DNA of 64,000 bases from Geodermatophilus telluris (GTDB lineage: Bacteria; Actinomycetota; Actinomycetes; Mycobacteriales; Geodermatophilaceae). Position numbers and translations under genes: made by a program. Where the stretch lies: contig NZ_FMZF01000003.1 of the NCBI RefSeq assembly GCF_900102745.1, positions 1 through 64,000 of the forward strand. The letters run 5' to 3'. The stretch's first letter is position 1. Each line of letters opens with the position of its first letter. Shown here piece after piece: positions 1 through 8,002 of this stretch. The notes beneath the pieces are model-generated. The model had not been told where the DNA came from and made no database searches. It worked only from the letters and a program-made list of their open reading frames with translations.

Positions 1-2
1 CC

Positions 3-1091
3 CTGGCCCGCCGGGTGCGGGACGCCGAGCTGTCCCAGGCGGCCGAGCGCGACGGGCTGAAGTCGATGCGGTCCTGGCTGGGCGGGCACTGCCGGCTATC
101 GGCCGCCGCGGCCGCCCGGGTCGTGGGCAACGGGCGGGTGCTGGCGCATCTGCCGGCGCTGGCCGAGGCGCACGACGCCGGGCTCGTGTCGGCCGAGCAG
201 GTCGCGGTCGCCGCCACTGCGCTGACGCCGGAGCGCCTGCAGGCCGCCGCCGAGCAGGGCGTGGAGCTCGGCGAGGTCGACGCGGTGCTCACCGGGCTGG
301 CCGTGGAGCAGCCGCACACCGACTTCGTGCACGCGGTGCGGCACTACCTGAGCCGGCTCGATCCCGACGGCCCGGAGCCCGATCCGACCGAGGGGCGCCG
401 GCTGAGCCTGGCCAAGCACGCCGACGGCACTCTGAGTGGGCGCTTCGAGCTCGACGCGGTGGGCGGGGAGAAGCTGCAGGCCGCGCTGGAGTCCTTCGTG
501 CAGGCCGACCGCCCCGCCGGGCACGAGCGCAGCCGCGCGCAGCGGCTCGGCGATGCGCTGGTGCAGCTGTGCGACACCAGCCTGGCCGCCGGCCGCCTGC
601 CCACGCTGCGCACCGTCAAGGCGCACCTGGCCGTCGTCATCGACCTCGACGACCTCGCCGGCACCGCCACCGGCCCCGAGGCCGCGCGGATGGGGTTCGG
701 CGCGGTGATCTCCGCCGCGAGAGCCCGCTGGCTGGCCTGCGACAGCACCGTCTCCCGCGTCGTGTTCGGCCCCGACGGCGCACCGCTCGACCTCGGCCGC
801 GAACAGCGCCTGGCCGACCGCCACCTCCGCCGCGCCGTCGAACTCCGTGACGGCGGCTGCGTCTTCGCCGGCTGCCACGCGCCGACCTGGTGGGCGGAGG
901 TGCACCACCTCGTGCACTGGCTCGACGGCGGCGAGACCAACCTGCAGAACTCCGCGCTGCTGTGCGAGCGGCACCACACCAAGGTCCACCACGGCTTCCG
1001 CGTCGAACGACAACCCGACGGCCGGTGGCGCACCTGGCGACCCGACGGCACCGAGATCACCACCCTCGCACCGCTCGCGCCAGCCGCCTGA
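3..1091 (+). CDS. DUF222/HNH endonuclease-domain protein, 5' end outside window
   Basis: The reading frame is open from the first full codon of the window, so the true start lies upstream; a GTG at 15 is probably internal. The product looks like the actinobacterial 13E12-type family: an N-terminal helical DUF222 region followed by a C-terminal HNH nuclease. The HNH part is visible near 855-1010 as CVFAGCH, then EVHHLVHWLDGG, then ALLCERHH, giving the paired Cys/His metal site and the catalytic His of the beta-beta-alpha fold. These proteins are multicopy in many actinomycete genomes; their biological role is not settled and they are not proven transposases. No partner gene is visible because the window begins inside the gene. 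Family call is confident, function is not. Confidence 0.85.
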   Translation: MARRVRDAELSQAAERDGLKSMRSWLGGHCRLSAAAAARVVGNGRVLAHLPALAEAHDAGLVSAEQVAVAATALTPERLQAAAEQGVELGEVDAVLTGLAVEQPHTDFVHAVRHYLSRLDPDGPEPDPTEGRRLSLAKHADGTLSGRFELDAVGGEKLQAALESFVQADRPAGHERSRAQRLGDALVQLCDTSLAAGRLPTLRTVKAHLAVVIDLDDLAGTATGPEAARMGFGAVISAARARWLACDSTVSRVVFGPDGAPLDLGREQRLADRHLRRAVELRDGGCVFAGCHAPTWWAEVHHLVHWLDGGETNLQNSALLCERHHTKVHHGFRVERQPDGRWRTWRPDGTEITTLAPLAPAA

Positions 1092-1269
1092 TCCGCCGCC
1101 GCCCGGCGGCGCGGCGTCGCCCGAGCGGGTGGGTCATGCCCCTCCCCCAGACGGGTTGGTGGGGCTGATGCGGACGCACCCGTCCGGCTTACGTTCACCC
1201 CATCGCACGTGGACGTGGGCAACGGAGCCGGTCCGTGCGGTCACCCGATCGCCTCACGAGGGGGAACCC

Positions 1270-1938
1270 GTGCCTCCAGGTACACCCACGCTCCGCGCCC
1301 GCGCCGCCGGGGCCGCAGCACTGGCCCTGTCGGCGGCCCTGCTGGCCGGCTGCCAGCTGCCGGACGTCAGCATGAGCCCCGACCTCACGGCCCGGGAGGA
1401 GGCCGCCGCCCCGAGCCGGGCCGCGACCACCCGGGCCGCCGTCCGGACCGAGGCCGCCCCGGCCACCACCGCGGCGCCGGTCACGCCGGCCGCCCCGGCC
1501 CGCCCGGCCGGCGACCTCGACACCGGCGCGCTCACCCACGCCCTGCCGGCCGGGGACCGCACCGTCGTCATCGACTACTGGACCACCCAGCAGGCGACCA
1601 CCTGGACGGCCGGGGACGACAAGACCGTCCAGCTGTCCGCGCACGTCGAGGGGGGCGACGAGGACACCGAGGTCCTGGTCACCCGCTTCGCCGTCACCGT
1701 CGACGACGGCACCACCCGGGCGCTGGCCACCGAGGACCGGGGCGAGTTCGCCCTCATGCCGCCCTACAGCTACTCGACCGCGCTCACCCTGCCCGGCACC
1801 GACTCGACCGCCGGGGCGCTGGCCCTCGAGGTCCAGTTCGACCTGCTCGTCGAGACCGAACCCGGCTCGCAGCGCTGGTTCCGCCAGACCGTGCTCGACA
1901 CCCTCGCGCTCCCACTGCTCCAGGAGGACCCCTCGTGA
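1270..1938 (+). CDS. secreted lipoprotein of unknown function
   Basis: GTG start at 1270, chosen because a GAGGGGGA ribosome site lies just upstream and the signal peptide begins here; the frame is open further upstream without a better start. The 222-residue product has a positive N-terminus, a hydrophobic stretch and a lipobox LAGC with the lipidated Cys at residue 28, followed by an Ala/Pro/Thr-rich linker (about 40-75) and a folded beta-rich domain. It is therefore probably anchored on the outer face of the cytoplasmic membrane. I recognise no enzymatic motif. Its stop codon overlaps the start of the glycosyltransferase gene (GTGA), so the two are likely co-translated; a role in handling the exported polysaccharide is an inference from that coupling only. 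Confidence 0.8.
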   Translation: MPPGTPTLRARAAGAAALALSAALLAGCQLPDVSMSPDLTAREEAAAPSRAATTRAAVRTEAAPATTAAPVTPAAPARPAGDLDTGALTHALPAGDRTVVIDYWTTQQATTWTAGDDKTVQLSAHVEGGDEDTEVLVTRFAVTVDDGTTRALATEDRGEFALMPPYSYSTALTLPGTDSTAGALALEVQFDLLVETEPGSQRWFRQTVLDTLALPLLQEDPS

Positions 1939-3416
1939 CCCAGCTCGTCGTCCCCGGCATGCGGCGCTCCACCGACCGCGTGCACCTGCTGGCGCGGGGC
2001 GGCCAGGAGGTCCCCGACATCAGCTCGCTGGTGCCGGAGGAGTTCGGCGGTCCCGCCGTCCGGGACGAACAGCGGCACGCCACGATCAGCTGCATCATCC
2101 CGGCGTACAACGAGGAGTCGACGATCGCCGACGTCCTCACCTCGCTGCTGTCGCAGACCCGCCCGCCGGACGCGATCCACGTCGTCATCAACAACACCGA
2201 CGACGACACCCCGGAGATCGCCGGCCAGTACGCCGGCGAGCACACCCGCGTGGTCAAGGGCGAGACCTACACGACCGTCGTGCACGTGCACGACATCGGC
2301 GACAACCCCGACAAGAAGGTCGGGGCGCTGAACTTCGGCTACTTCGTCAGCCGCGGCTACGACTACATCCTGGGTGTCGACGGCGACACCACCCTCGACC
2401 GGCGCTGCGTCGAGTGGCTGGAGAAGGAGATGGTCACCGACCCGCGCATCGGCGGCCTGTCGGCGATCTACACCTTCGACAAGGGCCGGGTGCACGGGGC
2501 GATGGCGAAGTTCCTCGTGGCCGGCCAGCGCGCCCAGTTCGCCGGGTTCAACATGGACAACCTCGTGCGCGGCCGGAACATGGCCGTCCTCGGCGGGCAG
2601 TGCAGCCTGTTCAGCGTCCGCGCGCTCGAGGCCGTCATGTACCGCCACCACCAGACCGCGCCCTGGGTGCGCGACTCCGAGGTGGAGGACTCCAAGCTCT
2701 CGCTGCAGATCAAGGACGCCGGCTTCAACACCAAGATCAGCGCCCGGGCGCGGGCGTTCGTCGGCCCGATGACCACCCTGCGCGCGCTGCACGGCCAGCA
2801 GGTCAAGTGGAACTTCGGCGGCATCGACCTGCTGTGGCCGGGGCAGCGCGGCGACACCAAGGGCCAGCCCCTCCACCCCAACCTGCGGCTGCGCTGGTAC
2901 GAGAACATCTCGATGCTGTTCAACATCAGCGCGCGGATGGGCTTCCTGCTGCTGCTGGCCGCGGCGCTGTCGATCGACGCGTTCGTGTTCAACCCGATCT
3001 GGCTGATCCCGCCGGTGGTCGCCACGCTGCTCAACCTGCGCACCGCCCTGTCGATGCACGACAAGAGCGCGGTCGACATCTTCTACGCGCTGCTGGTCGC
3101 CCCCGCCGAGCTCTACATGTGGGTCCGCATGGGGCACTTCCTCACCGCGTGGGTGCAGTTCTTCGCCCGGGTGGAGAAGGACAACTGGGCGGCCCAGGCG
3201 GCGGCCGAGCGCGGCCGCGGGTCGGCCTACGTCATGCCGGCCGTGTGCGCGGCCGTCACGTTCGCGGTGCTGATCTTCGCCTGGAGCCAGCAGAGCATCG
3301 CCGTCCAGTCGGCGATCCTGTCGATCGGCTGGCCGGTGCTGTACCTGCTGACCATCCTGCAGACGGTCTTCATGGTGAAGAAGCTGGTCCGCCGCCAGCG
3401 CGGCTTCACCGTGTGA
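1935..3416 (+). CDS. membrane glycosyltransferase, family 2 (cellulose/chitin/hyaluronan synthase type)
   Basis: The GTG at 1935 overlaps the preceding lipoprotein stop, with AGGAGG-like CAGGAGGA about 6 nt upstream; 493 residues. A cytosolic GT2 domain (about 50-300) shows PAYNEE (56-61), the nucleotide-sugar/metal DGD (149-151), ED at 251-252 as the likely base region, and QQVKW (288-292) in the position of the processive Q/RxxRW motif. The C-terminal third carries about four to five membrane segments. This layout is that of processive synthases which polymerise and export a beta-linked polysaccharide. Substrate cannot be read from sequence; poly-N-acetylglucosamine, cellulose-like or hyaluronan-like products are all possible. 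The coupled lipoprotein suggests a two-gene export unit. A hairpin repeat begins 8 bp after the stop. Confidence 0.85.
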   Translation: MTQLVVPGMRRSTDRVHLLARGGQEVPDISSLVPEEFGGPAVRDEQRHATISCIIPAYNEESTIADVLTSLLSQTRPPDAIHVVINNTDDDTPEIAGQYAGEHTRVVKGETYTTVVHVHDIGDNPDKKVGALNFGYFVSRGYDYILGVDGDTTLDRRCVEWLEKEMVTDPRIGGLSAIYTFDKGRVHGAMAKFLVAGQRAQFAGFNMDNLVRGRNMAVLGGQCSLFSVRALEAVMYRHHQTAPWVRDSEVEDSKLSLQIKDAGFNTKISARARAFVGPMTTLRALHGQQVKWNFGGIDLLWPGQRGDTKGQPLHPNLRLRWYENISMLFNISARMGFLLLLAAALSIDAFVFNPIWLIPPVVATLLNLRTALSMHDKSAVDIFYALLVAPAELYMWVRMGHFLTAWVQFFARVEKDNWAAQAAAERGRGSAYVMPAVCAAVTFAVLIFAWSQQSIAVQSAILSIGWPVLYLLTILQTVFMVKKLVRRQRGFTV

Positions 3417-3423
3417 GAAAGGA

Positions 3424-3473
3424 CCCCCCTGCCCCCACCGCTCGCACGCTCGGGGCGGGGCCCTGCAGGGGGG
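3424..3473 (+). repeat. structured intergenic repeat, copy 1
   Basis: Arms CCCCCCTGC (3424-3432) and GCAGGGGGG (3465-3473) pair perfectly; inside, a shorter CCCC/GGGG helix surrounds a loop carrying CTCGCACGCTCGG. The same loop recurs at 21018-21068 and 33237-33285 with different but still complementary arms. It sits 8 bp after the glycosyltransferase stop in the sense orientation and may serve as an intrinsic terminator, although there is no U-tract. Confidence 0.7.
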
Positions 3474-3489
3474 GCCGGTGGAGAGGCCC

Positions 3490-3527
3490 GGGGCCGCCGG
3501 GGGACGACGAGGTCCCCCGGCGGCCCC
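3490..3527. terminator. bidirectional hairpin between convergent genes
   Basis: A perfect 16-bp stem (GGGGCCGCCGGGGGAC and its complement) closes a 6-nt loop. It lies between the end of the glycosyltransferase gene and the end of the minus-strand gene at 3539, so it can terminate both. A U-run is absent, as is usual in high-GC actinomycetes. Confidence 0.7.
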
Positions 3528-3538
3528 GTCGTCGTCGG

Positions 3539-4339
3539 CTACCGGCCCGGCGGGGCCGCCGGCCGCCGCCCCTCGCCGGGCGGCCCGGCGAACGCCTGGG
3601 CGACGTCGAGCCAGTGGTCGGCGGCGGGACCGGTCGCGTCCAGCGCCAGGTCGGCGCGGTGCCGGCGCTGGGTGACCAGCAGGCAGAAGTCCAGCGCCGG
3701 GCCGGTGACCCGGTCGGCGGCGTCGGCCGGTCCCCAGGTCCAGGTGCCGCCGCCGGGCGCGGTGAGCTCCACCCGCACGGGCACGTCCGCGGGCTCCTCG
3801 CCGCGCACCCGGGAACTCCAGGCCCGGGTGGCGACGCCGAGGTGGGCGACGTGGCGCAGCCGGTCGGTGGGCCGCCGGGTGACACCGAGCGCGTCGACGA
3901 CGTCCTGGCCGTGGGCCCAGGTCTCCATCAGCCGGGCGGTGACCGCGGAGGCCGGGCTCATCGGCGGGCCGTACCACGGCAGCGACGCCGCGGGGTCCAG
4001 CCCGGCGAGGACGCGCAGGCACTCCGCCCGCGTGGCCCGCCACCACGCCAGCAGGTCGGCCGGGGCGCGGCCGCGGTGGGCGGCGGTGACCACCTCGACG
4101 AACCGCTCCCCGTGGGCGGTCAGGGCCGCGGCCCCGGCCCGGAAGCCGGCGGGGTCGACGGCGGCGCGGGTGGCCGCCTCGTCGAAGAAGGCCAGGTGGG
4201 CGACCTGGTCGGCGACGTCCCAGCCGGTCGAGGGGGTGGGCGTGGCCCACGCCGCGTCGTCCAGGGCGGCGAGCACCCGGTCGAGGTCGGCGGACTCGGC
4301 GGCCAGGTCGGCCACGAGCACCGCCAGGTCCACGGCCAC
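3539..4339 (-). CDS. DinB-like/maleylpyruvate isomerase N-terminal domain protein (TIGR03084 type)
   Basis: 266 residues from a GTG at 4339. The N-terminal half has the four-helix DinB/MDMPI fold signature: a PSTGWDVADQVAHL segment with the metal ligand His48, and METWAHGQD with Glu139 and His143 completing the predicted three-ligand site. The C-terminal part (about 165-250) resembles the extra domain of the TIGR03084 family. Relatives include mycothiol-dependent enzymes, so a thiol-dependent transfer or isomerisation reaction is plausible, but the substrate is unknown. No clear ribosome site is visible. The gene is the last of the minus-strand run that begins with moxR; 18 bp separate it from the VWA gene stop, so it may be co-transcribed. 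Confidence 0.75.
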   Translation of the reverse strand: MAVDLAVLVADLAAESADLDRVLAALDDAAWATPTPSTGWDVADQVAHLAFFDEAATRAAVDPAGFRAGAAALTAHGERFVEVVTAAHRGRAPADLLAWWRATRAECLRVLAGLDPAASLPWYGPPMSPASAVTARLMETWAHGQDVVDALGVTRRPTDRLRHVAHLGVATRAWSSRVRGEEPADVPVRVELTAPGGGTWTWGPADAADRVTGPALDFCLLVTQRRHRADLALDATGPAADHWLDVAQAFAGPPGEGRRPAAPPGR

Positions 4340-4357
4340 GAGTGGTCGCCCCCGGCG

Positions 4358-5317
4358 TCAGAAGAGGCGCTGCAGGCGCCAGGCGGCCAGGCCCAGCCCG
4401 CAGGCGAGCAGCAGCGTGGACACCCGCACGAACCAGTACGAGACGTCCTGCGGCTCGGTGGTGTAGCCGATCTGGCTGCCCAGGTCGTCGTAGACGGCCT
4501 CCAGCTCGGCCCGGCTGCGGGCCTCGTTGTACTGCCCGCCGGTCTCCTCGGCGATCTGCCGCAGCGCGTCGCGGTCGATGGGCACCGGCGTCACCTCCCC
4601 GCCGATCTCGATGGAGCCGTAGTCGGTCCCGAACGCGATGGTGGACACCTCGACGCCGGCCCCCTGCGCGGCCGCGATCGCCTGGGTGTTCTCCCGGCCC
4701 ACGGTGTTGTAGCCGTCGGAGAGCAGCAGGATCCGCGCCGGCGGCAGCTCCTCCTCCTCGGCGACGTCCAGCGAGGACTGGAAGGTGCTGATCGTGGTGA
4801 GCGAGGTGAAGATCGCCTCGCCGATCGCGGTGGCCTCCGACAGCTCCAGGTTGGCGATCGCGCCGCTGACCTGCTCGCGGTCGGTGGTCGGCGCCACCAG
4901 CGTGGAGGCGGTGCCGGAGAACGACACCAGCCCCAGGTTGATCCGCGGCGGGAGGATGTCCACGAAGTCGGAGGCGGCGTCCTTCATCGCCTCGAACCGG
5001 CTCGGGTCGATGTCCTCGGCCTGCATCGACAGCGACACGTCCAGCGCCAGCACGACGGTGGCGGTCTCCCGCGGCACCCGCACCTCGGTGCTCGGCTGCG
5101 CGAGGGACAGCACCAGCCCGAACAGCGCCGCCAGCGTCAGGCCGAACGCGACGTGCCGCACCCAGCCGGCGCGCTTGGGCAGCAGGCTCTGCGCGAGCCC
5201 GGTCTGGGAGAACCGCGCCGCGTACACCCTCCGCCGCAGCTGCTTGACCACGTACAGCGCGCCCAGCGCCAGCGCGGGGACGAGCGCGGTCAGCCACAGC
5301 GGTGACTGGAAGCTCAC
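4358..5317 (-). CDS. VWA-domain membrane protein (BatA/Rv1481-like)
   Basis: 319 residues from a GTG with GAGAGG upstream. Two N-terminal membrane segments (about 7-24 and 55-73) precede a von Willebrand A domain with a complete MIDAS: DVSLS (Asp93, Ser95, Ser97), Thr163 and the LLSDG Asp201. A last membrane helix lies near 298-315. Together with the DUF58 and MoxR genes just upstream this forms the conserved moxR-DUF58-VWA module, in which the MoxR ATPase is thought to act as a metal-dependent chaperone on the VWA partner. In mycobacteria the equivalent genes follow ripA, as here, pointing to a role in envelope stability. The specific client is unknown. Confidence 0.85.
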   Translation of the reverse strand: MSFQSPLWLTALVPALALGALYVVKQLRRRVYAARFSQTGLAQSLLPKRAGWVRHVAFGLTLAALFGLVLSLAQPSTEVRVPRETATVVLALDVSLSMQAEDIDPSRFEAMKDAASDFVDILPPRINLGLVSFSGTASTLVAPTTDREQVSGAIANLELSEATAIGEAIFTSLTTISTFQSSLDVAEEEELPPARILLLSDGYNTVGRENTQAIAAAQGAGVEVSTIAFGTDYGSIEIGGEVTPVPIDRDALRQIAEETGGQYNEARSRAELEAVYDDLGSQIGYTTEPQDVSYWFVRVSTLLLACGLGLAAWRLQRLF

Positions 5318-5351
5318 GGGTGGACCTCTCTGCTCCGGCGGGTGGGGGCGC

Positions 5352-6401
5352 TCACCGGGACGCCCCGCCGCTGCCGGCGCGCCGCCGGTCGGCGACGAAC
5401 CGCACGACGTCCATCAGCCAGTCGCGGTCGGTGCGCAGCTGCAGGTGCCCGGCGCCGGCGCGGCGCAGGCCCGCGGCGACGGCCCGGCGCTGCTCGGCCG
5501 CGCCCGCGGCGAACCGGGCGCGGAACTCGGCGTCGCCGGTCGGCACCTCGAGGGTCTGCCCGCTCTCCGGGTCGACGACGGTGAGCAGCCCGACGTCGGG
5601 CAGCTCCAGCTCGCGCGGGTCGACCACCTCGATGGCCAGCAGCTCGTGCCGGGCGCCCAGGCCGCGCAGCGGGCGCTCCCAGTCGGCGTCCCCGAGGAAG
5701 TCGCTGACCACGACGACCAGTCCCCGGCGCCGCGGCGGGCGGCGCAGCGTCTCCAGCGCGGCGGCGAGGTCACCGCGCCGTCCGGTGCCGGCGCGCGGGG
5801 TGGCCACCACGGCGCGCAGCAGCCGGTCGGCGGCCAGCCGGCCGGCCTGCGCCGGGTAGCGGTCGACCCGCTCGCCGGTGGTGACGACGGCGCCCAGCCG
5901 GTTGCCCCCGCGCACGGTGAGGTGGCTGACGGCGGCCAGCCCGGCGATCGCCAGGTCGCGCTTGTCGCACAGCCCGGTGCCGAAGTCGAGGCTGGCCGAC
6001 AGGTCGACCACCGCCCACGTCTCCAGCTCGCGGTCGGCGACGGTCTCGCGGACGTGCGGCACCTGGGTGCGGGCCGTCACCGGCCAGTCCATCCGCCGGA
6101 CGTCGTCGCCGGGGTGGTAGGTGCGCGAGTCGCCGGCCTCGCTGCCCGAGCCGGGCACCAGGCCGAGGTGGTCGCCCTGCAGCAGCCCGTCGAGGCGCCG
6201 CCGCACGGTGAGCTCGAGGCGCTGCAGCAGGACGTCGGCGGGGCCCTCGCCGAAGTGCGGCGGCCCGCCGTCGTCGCCGGCGCCGGGGTCGACGCCCGAG
6301 CCGGGGGTGGGCGCAGCCGCCGTCGCCGTCCCCGTCCCGCCGCCGTCGACGGGTGGTGCCGGGTCCGCGGACGCCCGGGACCGGCCGCGACGCAGGATCA
6401 C
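5352..6401 (-). CDS. DUF58 domain protein (Rv1480-like)
   Basis: 349 residues; start GTG at 6401 overlaps the moxR stop (GTGA). A low-complexity Gly/Pro-rich N-terminus (about 10-50) leads into the DUF58 signature TYHPGDDVRRMDWPVTAR (94-111), then VVDLSASLDF (131-140), a VWA-like strand with a DxSxS metal site, and later VVVVSDFLGD. The protein has no membrane segment and is presumably cytosolic, working with MoxR and the VWA membrane protein. Family function is incompletely known; in other bacteria the module is linked to envelope stress and assembly of membrane or metal-dependent complexes. The 34-bp gap to the VWA gene and the overlap with moxR indicate one operon. Confidence 0.85.
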   Translation of the reverse strand: MILRRGRSRASADPAPPVDGGGTGTATAAAPTPGSGVDPGAGDDGGPPHFGEGPADVLLQRLELTVRRRLDGLLQGDHLGLVPGSGSEAGDSRTYHPGDDVRRMDWPVTARTQVPHVRETVADRELETWAVVDLSASLDFGTGLCDKRDLAIAGLAAVSHLTVRGGNRLGAVVTTGERVDRYPAQAGRLAADRLLRAVVATPRAGTGRRGDLAAALETLRRPPRRRGLVVVVSDFLGDADWERPLRGLGARHELLAIEVVDPRELELPDVGLLTVVDPESGQTLEVPTGDAEFRARFAAGAAEQRRAVAAGLRRAGAGHLQLRTDRDWLMDVVRFVADRRRAGSGGASR

Positions 6402-7690
6402 GCCGGGGGGTTCCCGGGGACGTGCCCGTTGCCGCCGGCCGGGCCGGCGGGCTGGCCACCGTGCTGGCCACCGGGCTGGCCGTTGCCCACCGACGGCGGC
6501 TGCTGCAGGGCGGGCTGGCCGTTGGGTGCGGCCGGCGGCGGGTAGCCGGGGCCGTAGGGCGCGCCCGGCGGCGGGCCGTACGGCGGCGCCCCGGGCGGCG
6601 GGACGGTGGGACCGCCGGGCGCCGCGGGACCGTAGCCGCCGGCGCGCTGGCGCGGGGTGACCTGCGGCAGCGGCACGGTCTGCAGGATCCGCTTGACCAC
6701 GTGGTCGGCCGGCACGCCGTCGGCCAGCGCGTCGTAGGAGAGCACCAGCCGGTGGCGCAGCACGTCGGCGGTGACGTCGAGGACGTCCTGCGGGAGCACG
6801 TAGTCGCGGCCGCGGACCAGCGCCAGCGCGCGGCCGGCGGCGACCAGGCCGAGGGAGGCGCGCGGGCTGGCGCCGTAGGACACCCACGAGGCGACGTCGT
6901 CCATGCCGTGCTCGCGCGGCTGCCGGGTGGCCACGACGAGCCGGACGACGTAGTCGACCAGCGCGTGGTGGACGAACACCTGCGAGGCGGTGCGCTGCAT
7001 GCGGCGCAGGTCCTCCGGGCCCAGCACGGTCTCGGCCACCGGCGGCGTCGAGCCCATCCGGTAGATGATCTCGCGCTCCTCCTCGGGGCTCGGGTAGTCG
7101 ACGAGCACCTTCATGAGGAAGCGGTCGCGCTGGGCCTCGGGCAGCGGGTAGACGCCCTCGGACTCGATCGGGTTCTGGGTGGCCAGCACGAGGAACGGGT
7201 CGGGCAGCGGGTGGGTGACCCCGCCGATGGACACCTGCCGCTCGGCCATGACCTCCAGCAGCGCCGACTGCACCTTGGCCGGCGCGCGGTTGATCTCGTC
7301 GGTGAGCACGAAGTTGGCGAACACCGGGCCGAGCTCGGTGTCGAAGGCGTCCTGGCCGGCCTTGTAGATGCGGGTGCCCAGGATGTCGGCCGGCACCAGG
7401 TCGGGGGTGAACTGCAACCGGGCGAACCTGCCGCCCACCACCGTGGCCAGCGTCTCGACCGCGAGGGTCTTCGCCACGCCGGGCACGCCCTCGAGCAGCA
7501 CGTGGCCGCGGGCGAGCAGCGCGACCAGCATCCGCTCGACCAGCCTGTCCTGGCCGACGATGACCCGCTTGATCTCGAACAGCGCCCGCTCCAGCCGCGC
7601 GGCGTCCGCCGAGGGCGGGACCGGAGCGCCGGAGCCCGCCGCCGAGGAACCGGCGGTCTTCTCGAGCGGGGTGCTGGCAGCGCTGGTCAC
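6398..7690 (-). CDS. MoxR-family AAA+ ATPase
   Basis: 430 residues from GTG 7690, with AGGGAG about 7 nt upstream. Walker A GVPGVAKT (68-75), Walker B VLTDE (128-132) and the MoxR-typical VLATQNP sensor region are present, followed by the lid domain. Such ATPases act as chaperones for VWA-domain partners, here encoded directly downstream. The last about 85 residues are an unusual Pro/Gly/Gln-rich tail (GYGPAAPGG, PPPGAPPYG, QPGGQHGGQ) not part of the AAA core and probably disordered. Mycobacterial MoxR1 occupies the same place relative to ripA and acn. The gene opens the moxR-DUF58-VWA operon; its promoter should lie in 7691-7930. Confidence 0.9.
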   Translation of the reverse strand: MTSAASTPLEKTAGSSAAGSGAPVPPSADAARLERALFEIKRVIVGQDRLVERMLVALLARGHVLLEGVPGVAKTLAVETLATVVGGRFARLQFTPDLVPADILGTRIYKAGQDAFDTELGPVFANFVLTDEINRAPAKVQSALLEVMAERQVSIGGVTHPLPDPFLVLATQNPIESEGVYPLPEAQRDRFLMKVLVDYPSPEEEREIIYRMGSTPPVAETVLGPEDLRRMQRTASQVFVHHALVDYVVRLVVATRQPREHGMDDVASWVSYGASPRASLGLVAAGRALALVRGRDYVLPQDVLDVTADVLRHRLVLSYDALADGVPADHVVKRILQTVPLPQVTPRQRAGGYGPAAPGGPTVPPPGAPPYGPPPGAPYGPGYPPPAAPNGQPALQQPPSVGNGQPGGQHGGQPAGPAGGNGHVPGNPPA

Positions 7691-8002
7691 GGGGCTCCCT
7701 GTCGTGCCGGACGTGGCCCTCCGTCGGTCCACGGCGAGGCCGGGGACGGACTCACCGCCCGTCCCCCCGGCCAGTGTCCCACCACGACCTGGGGGGACGT
7801 CCGCCGTGCGGGGACGCCGCGCCGGACGCCGCGCCGGACGCCGCCCGGTGCGCTCCGCGACGACGCGAAGGGGATCGGCGAGCCGCGCGCGGCACGCTGC
7901 GTCCGGGGTGCTGCGGCTGCTAGCGTGAGCGCTGCGTCGGGCAGCTCCCCCCGTGGCTGCCCGACGCCCCACTCCTCCGGTCCACCCCCGTGCGCGGACC
8001 GG
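7691..8002. other. 312-bp gene-free stretch between nlpC/P60 gene and moxR
   Basis: Contains two hairpins downstream of the NlpC/P60 gene (listed as terminators), a 12-bp tandem repeat GACGCCGCGCCG at 7813-7848 (two exact copies and one degenerate), and presumably the moxR promoter reading on the minus strand. I see no convincing -35/-10 pair. Confidence 0.5.
7934..7967 (-). terminator. hairpin after NlpC/P60 gene
   Basis: Perfect 12-bp stem GCGTCGGGCAGC (7934-7945) with its complement at 7956-7967 and a 10-nt loop, 36 bp past the stop of the minus-strand NlpC/P60 gene. A second, weaker 7-bp stem (CCGGTCC/GGACCGG, 7977-8002) abuts the stop codon itself. Confidence 0.6.

Noticed and set aside
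3..1091. HNH protein as evidence for a mobile element at the left edge
   Set aside because: DUF222/HNH proteins are multicopy but no inverted repeats, integrase or target duplication are visible; the gene is cut by the window edge.
847..1269. Upstream extension of the lipoprotein frame into the HNH gene
   Set aside because: It overlaps the HNH domain in another frame; the signal peptide and ribosome site place the start at 1270.
1770..5297. Very long open frame on the minus strand (over 1,100 codons), with similar long frames at 12841-16431 and 42735-46142
   Set aside because: They are antisense to certain genes (glycosyltransferase, aconitase, transketolase-zwf); low stop-codon frequency at 74% GC makes such frames common. 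Their translations are low-complexity and show no domain.
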